A stretch of DNA of 47,705 bases from Bacteroidaceae bacterium (GTDB taxonomy: Bacteria > Bacteroidota > Bacteroidia > Bacteroidales > Bacteroidaceae), in NCBI GenBank assembly GCA_017471185.1, contig JAFUVZ010000048.1:1-47705 (forward strand), written 5' to 3'. Made by a program: the position numbers and the translations under genes. Under the pieces are notes generated by a model, which saw nothing but the letters and a program-made list of their open reading frames with translations, was not told the origin of the DNA and searched no databases. Shown here one piece after another: positions 32,436 to 39,918 of this stretch (its first letter is position 1; each line of letters begins with the position of its first letter).

Positions 32436-34280
32436 ATGTGTGGAATAGTTGGTTATATCGGGCAAAGGGATGCTTATCCCATCCTGATAAAAGGTTTGAA
32501 AAGATTGGAGTACCGAGGTTATGACAGTGCCGGTGTGGCAATAATTAACCGAGGCCGTGAACTGAATGTCTATAAGACTAAAGGCAAAGTTTCTGATTTA
32601 GAGCATTTCGTAGAGGATAAGGATGTTTCAGGCACCATAGGCATAGCCCACACTCGTTGGGCTACTCATGGTGAGCCTTGCACGGAAAATGCCCATCCGC
32701 ATTACTCGCAGACCAAGCGCCTTGCATTGATTCACAACGGCATCATTGAGAACTATGCTTCCTTGAAGAATAAGCTGCAGGCTAAAGGATATACCTTTCA
32801 AAGCAGTACGGATACGGAAGTGCTGGTGCAGTTGATAGAATTTATTCAGACCAGTCATGAGTTAAACCTGCTCACTGCCGTGCAGCTGGCCTTGCAGGAA
32901 GTGATCGGTGCTTATGCTATCGCTGTTTTAGATAAGGAGAATCCCAATCAGATTATAGCTGCCCGTAAGAGCAGTCCGTTGGTAGTGGGCATTGGGGAAG
33001 GAGAGTTCTTTCTGGCTTCCGATGCTACGCCTATCGTGGAATATACTGATAAGGTAGTATATCTGGATGATGGCGAGATAGCAGTCATCCGAAGGGATGA
33101 AAAGCTTAAAGTGGTGAATCTTGACAATGTAGAGTGTCCGCATGATGTGAAGACGGTAACGATGAACCTCGGACAGCTGGAGAAAGGTGGTTATCCCCAT
33201 TTTATGCTCAAGGAAATCTTCGAGCAACCCGACTGCATACGCGACTGTATGCGTGGACGCATCAATGTGGAAGCTGACAATGTAGTGCTTTCTGCAGTAA
33301 TCGATTACAAAAAGCAGCTCCTCTCAGCCAAACGTTTCATTATTGTGGCGTGCGGAACTTCGTGGCATGCAGCCTTGATAGGCAAGCATCTCATAGAAAG
33401 TCTGTGCCGCATTCCTGTAGAAGTGGAGTATGCGTCAGAATTCCGCTATCATAACCCAGTAATTGACGCTGACGATGTAGTGATCGCTATCTCGCAAAGT
33501 GGCGAGACCGCTGATACCCTGGCTGCCGTAGAACTGGCCAAGAGTCGGGGAGCTTTTATTTATGGTATCTGTAATGCCATCGGTTCGTCAATCCCACGCG
33601 CTACGCATACAGGTTCCTATATTCACGTCGGACCGGAAATCGGTGTGGCATCCACGAAAGCGTTTACCGGTCAGGTAACGGTGCTGGCAATGCTGGCGCT
33701 ATCTATGGCAAAAGAAAAGAATTCTATCGACAACCATACTTTCGTGAACATCGTGAAAGAGCTGCAACAGATTCCTGAGAAGATGGAGGAGGTGCTTAAG
33801 GAAAACGAGCATATCGCTCAGTTAGCCAAAATATTCACTTATGCCAAGAACTGCATCTATTTAGGTCGCGGCTATTCCTATCCGGTAGCATTGGAAGGTG
33901 CTCTGAAACTGAAAGAAATCTCATATATTCATGCGGAAGGCTATCCTGCGGCTGAGATGAAACACGGACCTATCGCTTTGGTTGATGAGGAAATGCCTGT
34001 GGTAGTGATTGCTCCTCACGATGACCTTTATGAGAAGGTACTGAGCAATGTGCAAGAGGTGAAGGCGCGTAAGGGTAGGGTGATAGCTTTTGTGTCAAAA
34101 GGTGACCAGATGATCAGTCAGATAGCTGACACTTGCATCGAGCTGCCTGACACGATGGATTGTCTCACCCCGTTGATTGCCACCGTCCCACTCCAGATGC
34201 TGGCATACCATATAGCTGTCTGCAAAGGCAAGAATGTAGATCAGCCGCGTAACCTTGCCAAGAGTGTGACGGTGGAGTGA
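32436..34280 (+). CDS. glmS: Glutamine--fructose-6-phosphate aminotransferase (isomerizing)
   Basis: 614 residues, the family's usual length. It makes glucosamine-6-phosphate for peptidoglycan and LPS precursors in the cytoplasm. The N-terminal glutaminase starts MCGIVGYIG with the nucleophile Cys2 and continues GLKRLEYRGYDSAG and HTRWATHG. Two SIS domains follow (CGTSWHAALIGKHL; ISQSGETADTLAAV; STKAFTGQV; GRGYSYPVALEGALKLKE; EMKHGPIALV). The end is the conserved NLAKSVTVE. Monocistronic. Confidence 0.97.
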   Translation: MCGIVGYIGQRDAYPILIKGLKRLEYRGYDSAGVAIINRGRELNVYKTKGKVSDLEHFVEDKDVSGTIGIAHTRWATHGEPCTENAHPHYSQTKRLALIHNGIIENYASLKNKLQAKGYTFQSSTDTEVLVQLIEFIQTSHELNLLTAVQLALQEVIGAYAIAVLDKENPNQIIAARKSSPLVVGIGEGEFFLASDATPIVEYTDKVVYLDDGEIAVIRRDEKLKVVNLDNVECPHDVKTVTMNLGQLEKGGYPHFMLKEIFEQPDCIRDCMRGRINVEADNVVLSAVIDYKKQLLSAKRFIIVACGTSWHAALIGKHLIESLCRIPVEVEYASEFRYHNPVIDADDVVIAISQSGETADTLAAVELAKSRGAFIYGICNAIGSSIPRATHTGSYIHVGPEIGVASTKAFTGQVTVLAMLALSMAKEKNSIDNHTFVNIVKELQQIPEKMEEVLKENEHIAQLAKIFTYAKNCIYLGRGYSYPVALEGALKLKEISYIHAEGYPAAEMKHGPIALVDEEMPVVVIAPHDDLYEKVLSNVQEVKARKGRVIAFVSKGDQMISQIADTCIELPDTMDCLTPLIATVPLQMLAYHIAVCKGKNVDQPRNLAKSVTVE

Positions 34281-34301
34281 AAAAGAAAGAGTAGCGTTTC
34301 C

Positions 34302-34347
34302 GTTTAAGGCAGTTTCACCAGTTTGGGAAGCTGCCTTAAACTTTTTA
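34302..34347 (+). terminator. Intrinsic terminator of glmS
   Basis: GTTTAAGGCAG (34302-34312) and CTGCCTTAAAC (34331-34341) arms, then TTTTTAATT, starting 22 bases after the stop. Confidence 0.85.
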
Positions 34348-34348
34348 A

Positions 34349-36010
34349 TTATTTCTTCTTCAGCTTGATGTAGATTTTGTTTCGCTCGCCCTCTTTTTTC
34401 ACCACATTCATACTCTCGATGTCATCAGGATTTATGTCATCAATGCTTTCAACCTTCACATCATCCACATAGAGGTCGGCATCGATTTTTGAGCCGGACT
34501 CCTTCGCCTCACTATATACGACGGTTTTGCTGAGTCTAAGCGTCACCTTGCAGTTGTCTCCCTTTAATTCTAAAGGCACAGTGAATTCTTGGCTATTGTA
34601 ATCAACATACTTGAAGCTCAGCTTATCACCAGGATTTGCCTTGATGGTGAATTTGCCATCCATATCGGTAACGGTACCTATCTTAGTACCTTCAATCTGC
34701 ACCAACACCCCAGCAAAAGGCTGGCTTTTCTCATCAACTACATTGCCATGAACGGTAATTTCTTTGTCATTAACCTTCTTTGCCTCACCAGCCTTGACAA
34801 CGCTGTTTATTTTAACACCGTTATGAACTGGAGCTTCACCCTCACGGATCATGTTTATTTGACTGCCATTCACGGTTTCTACGGCAGTAATGACGGCTGT
34901 TTCGTAATCAATAAAATCCAGATTCACTTCAGCACCTTCTTCCACATCTTTCAGGGTAAAGAATCCTTCTGTATCAGTAATGGTACCAAACTTAGTTCCT
35001 TTGACCAACACCGTCACACCAGCCATAGGCTTTTTACTCTCTTTGTCAACCACCTGAGCCTGAATTGTGAGCTTGCCTGTCGGCTGATTTTGAATGCTCA
35101 TGGTTTGAACATCAGGCTCTGAAGCCATATATTCTATTTCCGTCTGAGTCTTTGCCTGTACTGCAAGCGTAACGCCAACTACGGGGATTATGAACAATGC
35201 CTTGAGCAAGTTCATCTTATGGGATTTCTTTCTTAACATCATATTGATTCTGTTTTTGAGGATACTGTGACTGAGGCTGTTGGCTACGGAGTATCCCAAG
35301 CCGCTGTTGCCGATAGCCTTGATAACTAAAAGATATTGATATTGCTTGGCATCAATGCCACACTGAAGTACTGCTGCATCGGCCTCATACTCATGCAGGG
35401 CGCGCAAGTCTGACTTGAGCATCCAGATGACGGGATTGAACCATTGCAGCGAGGTAAGCAGGTCGCATAGGAGCAGATCCCAGGAATGATGACACCGGAT
35501 ATGTCCCCGTTCGTGTAATATGATTGCAGGACGGTTTTCTCTGTCTGCATAATCGCTTTCATTGATAACGATGTATCTCATCCAGCTGAAAGGTGCCGTT
35601 TGTTTACGGGTAACGACCAATGTGATGCCTTCTTCCTGAGGAATTCTGGTTCCGTTTCTGATGATTCCCACCACTTTGAAAGTTGAGAGAAGGGTGTGTA
35701 AGACTACACCAGTCAAGCCTATGAAGAACAATATCACGACATATATCTGCCAAGAGGAGGATTGCTCCAAAGTCACAGCAGCGGCTTCGTGAACTTCCAC
35801 AGGAACCGGCATCTCTGCCAGAACCGTCTTGTGCCAGGTTATCACACAAAAAGGGAGTATAAAGGAAAGCACTGCTGTGGAGAGCAATACGATACGATTG
35901 ACACGATGAAATGTCTCACGACTCAGTAATAGCCGGTAAAACAAATAGAATACCGCAATGAGAACCGCCACTTCCAGATTGTATGTGATAAAGTCTGTCA
36001 TACGCTCCAT
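34349..36010 (-). CDS. BlaR1/M56-type membrane metallopeptidase with two CarboxypepD-like domains
   Basis: 553 residues. Four membrane segments (about 10-27, 38-57, 88-108, 268-286) surround a gluzincin-type peptidase site with HERGH at 166-170 and HEYEADA near 206. The periplasmic part has two CarboxypepD_reg-like repeats (GVTVLVKGTKFGTITDTEG and GVLVQIEGTKIGTVTDMDG) and a plug-like end (DDINPDDIESMNVVKKEG). M56 proteins sense envelope stress and cleave the BlaI repressor encoded just upstream (gap 15 bases). The beta-lactam-binding domain of true BlaR1 is absent; the signal is unknown. ATG 36010 or 36001. Confidence 0.88.
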   Translation of the reverse strand: MERMTDFITYNLEVAVLIAVFYLFYRLLLSRETFHRVNRIVLLSTAVLSFILPFCVITWHKTVLAEMPVPVEVHEAAAVTLEQSSSWQIYVVILFFIGLTGVVLHTLLSTFKVVGIIRNGTRIPQEEGITLVVTRKQTAPFSWMRYIVINESDYADRENRPAIILHERGHIRCHHSWDLLLCDLLTSLQWFNPVIWMLKSDLRALHEYEADAAVLQCGIDAKQYQYLLVIKAIGNSGLGYSVANSLSHSILKNRINMMLRKKSHKMNLLKALFIIPVVGVTLAVQAKTQTEIEYMASEPDVQTMSIQNQPTGKLTIQAQVVDKESKKPMAGVTVLVKGTKFGTITDTEGFFTLKDVEEGAEVNLDFIDYETAVITAVETVNGSQINMIREGEAPVHNGVKINSVVKAGEAKKVNDKEITVHGNVVDEKSQPFAGVLVQIEGTKIGTVTDMDGKFTIKANPGDKLSFKYVDYNSQEFTVPLELKGDNCKVTLRLSKTVVYSEAKESGSKIDADLYVDDVKVESIDDINPDDIESMNVVKKEGERNKIYIKLKKK

Positions 36011-36025
36011 ATATATAAATAGGTG

Positions 36026-36391
36026 TTAGTCTTCCGTTCCTTTCTCTATCTGCTCAATGAGCTGTTTCAGTTCGTCAACAGAGATTTTCTCTTCCTTGAC
36101 AAAGGCAGAAACCGCACTGAGGTAGGAATTGTCGAAATAGTTTTGGATAATGCCTGCCATACTCGATTTTCCATATTCCTTCTCACTCACGATGGGAAAG
36201 TACTGGAAACTGTTGCCGTATGCCTTGTGGTCCAGATATCCGTTTTTCTCCAAAGTCCTCACCATCGTGGATAAGGTATTGAAATGCGGCTGAGGTTCCG
36301 GATACAGGGCTTGCAGCTCCTTGACGAACATGGGGCCTTTCTCCCAAAAGAGTTCCATGATTTCCTTTTCCTTGTTAGTCAGTTTTTTCAT
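36026..36391 (-). CDS. BlaI/MecI/CopY-family transcriptional repressor
   Basis: 121 residues from MKKLTNKEKEIMELFW. The winged helix is seen (VKELQALYPEPQPHFNTLSTMVRTLEKNGYL), followed by the helical dimer part. It should repress its own operon until cleaved by the M56 partner. ATG 36391 is used; a longer frame starts at TTG only. Operator-like dyads lie just upstream. Confidence 0.9.
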   Translation of the reverse strand: MKKLTNKEKEIMELFWEKGPMFVKELQALYPEPQPHFNTLSTMVRTLEKNGYLDHKAYGNSFQYFPIVSEKEYGKSSMAGIIQNYFDNSYLSAVSAFVKEEKISVDELKQLIEQIEKGTED

Positions 36392-36443
36392 AAAACCATT
36401 CAATTTAATGTTAGTGTAGCACCTTCTGCAATCAATATCACTG

Positions 36444-36451
36444 CAAAGGTA
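36444..36451 (-). promoter_or_regulatory. -7 box of the blaI-M56 operon
   Basis: TACCTTTG on the minus strand, 52 bases before the repressor start, directly beside the operator dyads. Confidence 0.6.
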
Positions 36452-36480
36452 AACTAAATATTTTAGTTATACAACTAAAT
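36452..36480. promoter_or_regulatory. Putative BlaI operator dyads
   Basis: Two overlapping palindromes, aactaaat-attttagtt (36452-36468) and ttagttatacaactaa (36463-36478). They cover the -33 to -7 region of the promoter, which fits repression by BlaI. Confidence 0.6.
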
Positions 36481-36547
36481 AATTAAGTTTTTCTCAATGT
36501 TTTTTTTAGTTATTCAGTCAACTTATTGAGATATAGGATAAAAGAAA

Positions 36548-36603
36548 TCCATGCTGGCTTCCGCTAAACCCCAATAAATCATTATGCGGAATGCCAGCAT
36601 GGA
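36548..36603 (-). terminator. Terminator-like hairpin after gene 36624-37016
   Basis: tccatgctggc (36548-36558) / gccagcatgga (36593-36603), with inner arms ttccgc / gcgga. On the minus strand it is followed by TTTCTTTTAT. It has a T-run on the plus side too, so it may work both ways. Confidence 0.65.
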
Positions 36604-36623
36604 CACTTTTTTCTCTTAGCCTT

Positions 36624-37016
36624 TTATAAAACCACCAAAGCTACGAGTTCAGCCTCTTGGCCTTCAAAGATTCTCGGTTCTGTGACAGGATGAAACATCA
36701 GGTCATAGTAATTGAATAACTGAAGTGCCAGAAACTGGCGGTCTTTGGATACGCAGATGTCAAGGCGCACATTACTCATCGGACGCTGTTCAATGGTACC
36801 GATTGAGGCAAGGATATCCTTCACTTTCTCTGCTTTCAACAGTTTTTCAAGCTGTTTGCCAGCATCAGAGGTGTATTCTATCTGCTTGACTTCTACTTCG
36901 CTGCCTGTCTGGTTATACACTACAGTCTCTTTTAGGCCGAAGAAAGACTTCTTTATATTGATATGTTCGTGTTTAGCAACAGCATCAGCCATTGCCAGGT
37001 TTTTTAAACTTGCCAT
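36624..37016 (-). CDS. Hypothetical protein
   Basis: 130 residues, not recognised. No signal peptide or membrane segment; mixed alpha/beta composition. It has MADAVAKHEHINIKKSFFGLKETVVYN near the start and a hydrophobic strand (QEAELVALVVL) at the end. It follows the small membrane protein by 71 bases on the same strand and has its own 3' hairpin. Codon use looks like its neighbours. The clean frame with a good ATG and terminator supports a real gene. Confidence 0.65.
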   Translation of the reverse strand: MASLKNLAMADAVAKHEHINIKKSFFGLKETVVYNQTGSEVEVKQIEYTSDAGKQLEKLLKAEKVKDILASIGTIEQRPMSNVRLDICVSKDRQFLALQLFNYYDLMFHPVTEPRIFEGQEAELVALVVL

Positions 37017-37087
37017 TTTAAATGAATATGTAATATGTTTGATAGTTTTTAAGTTGATTAGTTTAGATGATATAAAGCAATCAACAG

Positions 37088-37813
37088 CTAACGAATGATT
37101 CGCCTGAGAGCAATCACGTAATAATCGCTACAGGCGAAAGTACGGAAAGGCGAGGACTCTTGTCTCCGCCTCCCGTCATGGTGCAGGTTAATGATGTGTT
37201 TGGAAATAAATGACATTGGCGCCCTGGCCATGATTCTGCCTCCTCCGTTACTTGAAGCCGGAAGCAGTCGTTGTGGGCGTATGTTACTCAATCTGAACGA
37301 CACACGGGTGTCTTGAAGCAGAGCAACTTGTGGAGCGGGATTCTTCACGCTTGAATCTCGCAGACTTCCATTCTCGTGTTGTTCTTGTGCTTGCAGAGTC
37401 ACTGCATCAGTTGTGGAAATCACAGCCGATTGATGATCCTGGCAGCCCATCAGCATGAAGAAGATGATAGCCAGCAAATGAATGACGGAATAAGGCTTTT
37501 GTATATACCGTAGCCAGGAGTAGGGTTTGCGATGCTCCAGGTAATTGAGTTTACTCTCGTTGGCGTATGCCTCCCGCTCAAAGCTGATGTTGAGATAAGC
37601 ATTGCCAGGCATCAGGAGTCTGATAAGCCATTCCACCAGATACCACAGGTAGAATCCCACCACAAGCAACTCCAGCATCTGACGGGTGTGGATGCGTTCG
37701 TGGTTCAGCAGGTACTCGTCAAGCTCAGCGTCCTTACGAGCAAAAAGAATGCCCAGCAGGTTTATAGCGTTAAAACGCTTCAGTGGCAATATGTTGTTTC
37801 TGATAACTATCAA
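37088..37813 (-). CDS. Small membrane protein with M56-like HERIH motif (TTG start)
   Basis: 241 residues. The N-terminal 150 match a Bacteroidales family of small membrane proteins: RFNAINLLGILFARKDA, then NHERIHTRQMLELL, two membrane segments (GFYLWYLVEWLIRLL; VIHLLAIIFFMLMGC), and FEREAYANE between them. HERIH plus the later Glu resemble a degenerate gluzincin site, so a peptidase or peptidase-like role is possible. No ATG is available at the right place; TTG 37813, 3 bases after the menD-like stop, fits translational coupling. The C-terminal 90 residues are basic, without known motifs. Confidence 0.65.
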   Translation of the reverse strand: MIVIRNNILPLKRFNAINLLGILFARKDAELDEYLLNHERIHTRQMLELLVVGFYLWYLVEWLIRLLMPGNAYLNISFEREAYANESKLNYLEHRKPYSWLRYIQKPYSVIHLLAIIFFMLMGCQDHQSAVISTTDAVTLQAQEQHENGSLRDSSVKNPAPQVALLQDTRVSFRLSNIRPQRLLPASSNGGGRIMARAPMSFISKHIINLHHDGRRRQESSPFRTFACSDYYVIALRRIIR

Positions 37814-37816
37814 TTG

Positions 37817-39451
37817 TCAATTCTTCCTTAAACTTTTGTAGTATTGCTTCAGTGCCTCTGCATCCGCGGCCTTGTCTGTAAACACTTCCAGCAGTAAAGG
37901 CTGACGAGTGATGTCTGCTTTCACGAAAACGGGTAGGTTGGTTTCCAGTTCCTCCTCGTTGTGAGCACTCAGATAGCTGAATCCTCTGTCCTCAGCCCAA
38001 GCCTTGACCGAAGCCTGATGACTACCCGTCATGAACCGTATGGCTCGTTCATCGGGTGTGAAGCCTGGCAAAGACTGCATCTGCGCATGACCGCCGTTGT
38101 TGATGACCATCAGGCGGATATTAGATCCATAACTATTGTTCCACAAAGCGTTCATGCCATTGAAGAAACTCATGTCGCCTGTCACGATGAAGTTAATCTT
38201 CTCACTGGCAGTAGCATATCCTAATGCTGTAGCCAAAGTACCCTCGCTGGCTTCGGCTCCCATATTCGACTGGATCTCTACCTCTTCGGGCATTGGGAAG
38301 AACTGGGCATATCTCACCGAAGAGCCGTTTCCCAAATGCAGGGAACAGCCTTGGGGAACTGAGCCTATCAGTCTGCCTACAGCCATCATCTCCGAATAAG
38401 GGAAGCGAGGTTCCGACAGTTTCTCAGCCATTTGTTCCCATTGACGCGGATATACGGGTGGAACATCCTCTATCAAAGGAGCAATCTTTTCCAAGAACTC
38501 AAACGGATCCATTTCAATGACAGCAGTCAGTGAGCCGAAGGCATCGTTTATCTTTCCATCCTTAGCTATATGCCAATGCTCCGACGGTTTGTTCTTCCGC
38601 AGGAAATACTTCAAGCGTCGCGATATGACAGCTCCGCCGAAAGTAACCAATAGTTCCGGAGCCAGATTCTGCTGTGTCTTCAGATCCATCGGATAGAGCA
38701 GTTCCTCCATGCGTCTGATAGGATTACCAGGCGTAGTGTGATTGCTCAGATTCTCAGTCATCCACACGAACTGCTTTGCCAGTGTGCGCTCATGTTTCTT
38801 GTCGAACAGATAAATGTTGTTCATCTGGCCAACCACCACCATGCGTTTCTTCAGTTCATTCAGTCTCTGCACCAGTGGAGCGTAGTCCTGCTCATACATG
38901 TTCAATCCCTGATAATGCTTGATGACGCGTTCATCAGCCAGTTCTGTAGCCTCGCATTTGAAAAGCGGCTCGCTCAGTTGCAAGCGTATATGCACAGGTC
39001 CTTTCCCATGATGGGTGGCTTCCATCAAAGCCTCGTTAATCAGACGGTTACAATGCAATGCGTCATCGTCATCCTTCACATCTGGCAGACAAACGGAGAG
39101 TTTCACCATATTGCCAAGACTGACACTCCCCTCGTTAGCCAATCCGCAGGAAACCACAACCAATGGCACTTGCTGATAAAAAGCCTCTGTGACGGCTGGC
39201 AACAGGTTTGCCAAAGCACTTCCCTCGTTGCAGACCACAGCTACGGGAGCCGCATCATGCAGAGCCAGTCCGATGGCAAAGAATCCGGCGCTACGCTCGT
39301 CGTTTACCGGATAACAGGTATAATCAGGTATATGCAGCAGAGTCTGTGCCAGAGGTACACAAAGGTTTCCAGGACAAATCACCACTTTCCTCACCCCGTG
39401 CGCTTTCAACAGGGCAGATACTTGCCGCACGTTTTTTTTATCGCTATACAT
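37817..39451 (-). CDS. MenD-like ThDP-dependent enzyme with altered active-site motifs
   Basis: 544 residues, MenD-like along its length: MYSDKKNVRQVSALLKAHG start, DERSAGFFAIGLA with the ThDP-activating Glu52, FYQQVPLVVVS, and a ThDP-binding VTGDMSFFNGMNALWN. MenD makes SEPHCHC in menaquinone synthesis. Substrate-contact motifs differ: where MenD has PGSRxxP there is PGNLCVP (27-33), CTSGTA is CNEGSA, and the ADRP...GQT loop is replaced by a shorter CGLANEGS (102-109). No other men gene is near. It is probably a diverged paralog of unknown reaction rather than a working MenD. ATG 39451 is used instead of GTG 39460. Confidence 0.75.
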   Translation of the reverse strand: MYSDKKNVRQVSALLKAHGVRKVVICPGNLCVPLAQTLLHIPDYTCYPVNDERSAGFFAIGLALHDAAPVAVVCNEGSALANLLPAVTEAFYQQVPLVVVSCGLANEGSVSLGNMVKLSVCLPDVKDDDDALHCNRLINEALMEATHHGKGPVHIRLQLSEPLFKCEATELADERVIKHYQGLNMYEQDYAPLVQRLNELKKRMVVVGQMNNIYLFDKKHERTLAKQFVWMTENLSNHTTPGNPIRRMEELLYPMDLKTQQNLAPELLVTFGGAVISRRLKYFLRKNKPSEHWHIAKDGKINDAFGSLTAVIEMDPFEFLEKIAPLIEDVPPVYPRQWEQMAEKLSEPRFPYSEMMAVGRLIGSVPQGCSLHLGNGSSVRYAQFFPMPEEVEIQSNMGAEASEGTLATALGYATASEKINFIVTGDMSFFNGMNALWNNSYGSNIRLMVINNGGHAQMQSLPGFTPDERAIRFMTGSHQASVKAWAEDRGFSYLSAHNEEELETNLPVFVKADITRQPLLLEVFTDKAADAEALKQYYKSLRKN

Positions 39452-39459
39452 ATTTACCA

Positions 39460-39705
39460 CTACGCTGTAACGCTATTTTCAAATAAAAATTCAGGAGCTA
39501 CGTCTATTAATCCGTTATTCCAAGAAACGGTCCATCCGTCTAATCTAAAATCCTTAAACGTCTCTTTCTCTTTCAGTGATTCGTACATTGGATGAGTGCC
39601 AAAAAGCTTGCTGAAATCGAAAGATTTGACACTCCCATCATTGAATGTCAATTGTAAAGTGTAACCTTCTTTATAAAGTGCTTTTGTAATCCAAATCAAG
39701 TCCAT
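39460..39705 (-). CDS. DUF2442-family small protein
   Basis: 81 residues: MDLIWITKALY, then LQLTFNDGSVKSFDFSKL, and the family-typical end SWNNGLIDVAPEFLFE. Function unknown; DUF2442 proteins often occur near toxin/antitoxin genes, which are not evident here. ATG 39705 is chosen; the longer frame to 39834 translates the interspersed repeat. It lies 8 bases before the MenD-like start. Confidence 0.8.
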   Translation of the reverse strand: MDLIWITKALYKEGYTLQLTFNDGSVKSFDFSKLFGTHPMYESLKEKETFKDFRLDGWTVSWNNGLIDVAPEFLFENSVTA

Positions 39706-39720
39706 ATAAAAAACATTTAA

Positions 39721-39847
39721 GTTTCGCAAGCTAAGTATATACGGTCTGAAAGGCCAGTAAGCTCCCAGCCCAGGGCAACGCCCTGGGCTATTAGCTTTCT
39801 GCCCCTTCGGGGCGTTATTCAATAGAATAATCATTCACTTGCGAAAC
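39721..39847. repeat. Interspersed TIR repeat, copy 3 (short complete form)
   Basis: Perfect 10-bp terminal inverted repeats GTTTCGCAAG (39721-39730) and CTTGCGAAAC (39838-39847) enclose three palindromes: ctgaaaggccag, cccagggcaacgccctggg and ctgccccttcggggcg. 127 bp, no coding capacity. It lies between the promoter (39872-39879) and the DUF2442 ATG (39705), hence within the 5' leader of that operon. Confidence 0.8.
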
Positions 39848-39871
39848 CTTAGATTATATTAATCTTTTTTG

Positions 39872-39879
39872 CAAAGATA
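39872..39879 (-). promoter_or_regulatory. -7 box of the DUF2442/MenD-like operon
   Basis: TATCTTTG on the minus strand. The start at 39705 implies a leader of about 160 bases that contains the whole interspersed repeat. Confidence 0.55.
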
Positions 39880-39918
39880 AAGAATTTCTATTATCTTTAC
39901 GCAAAAAAAAGAATAATT

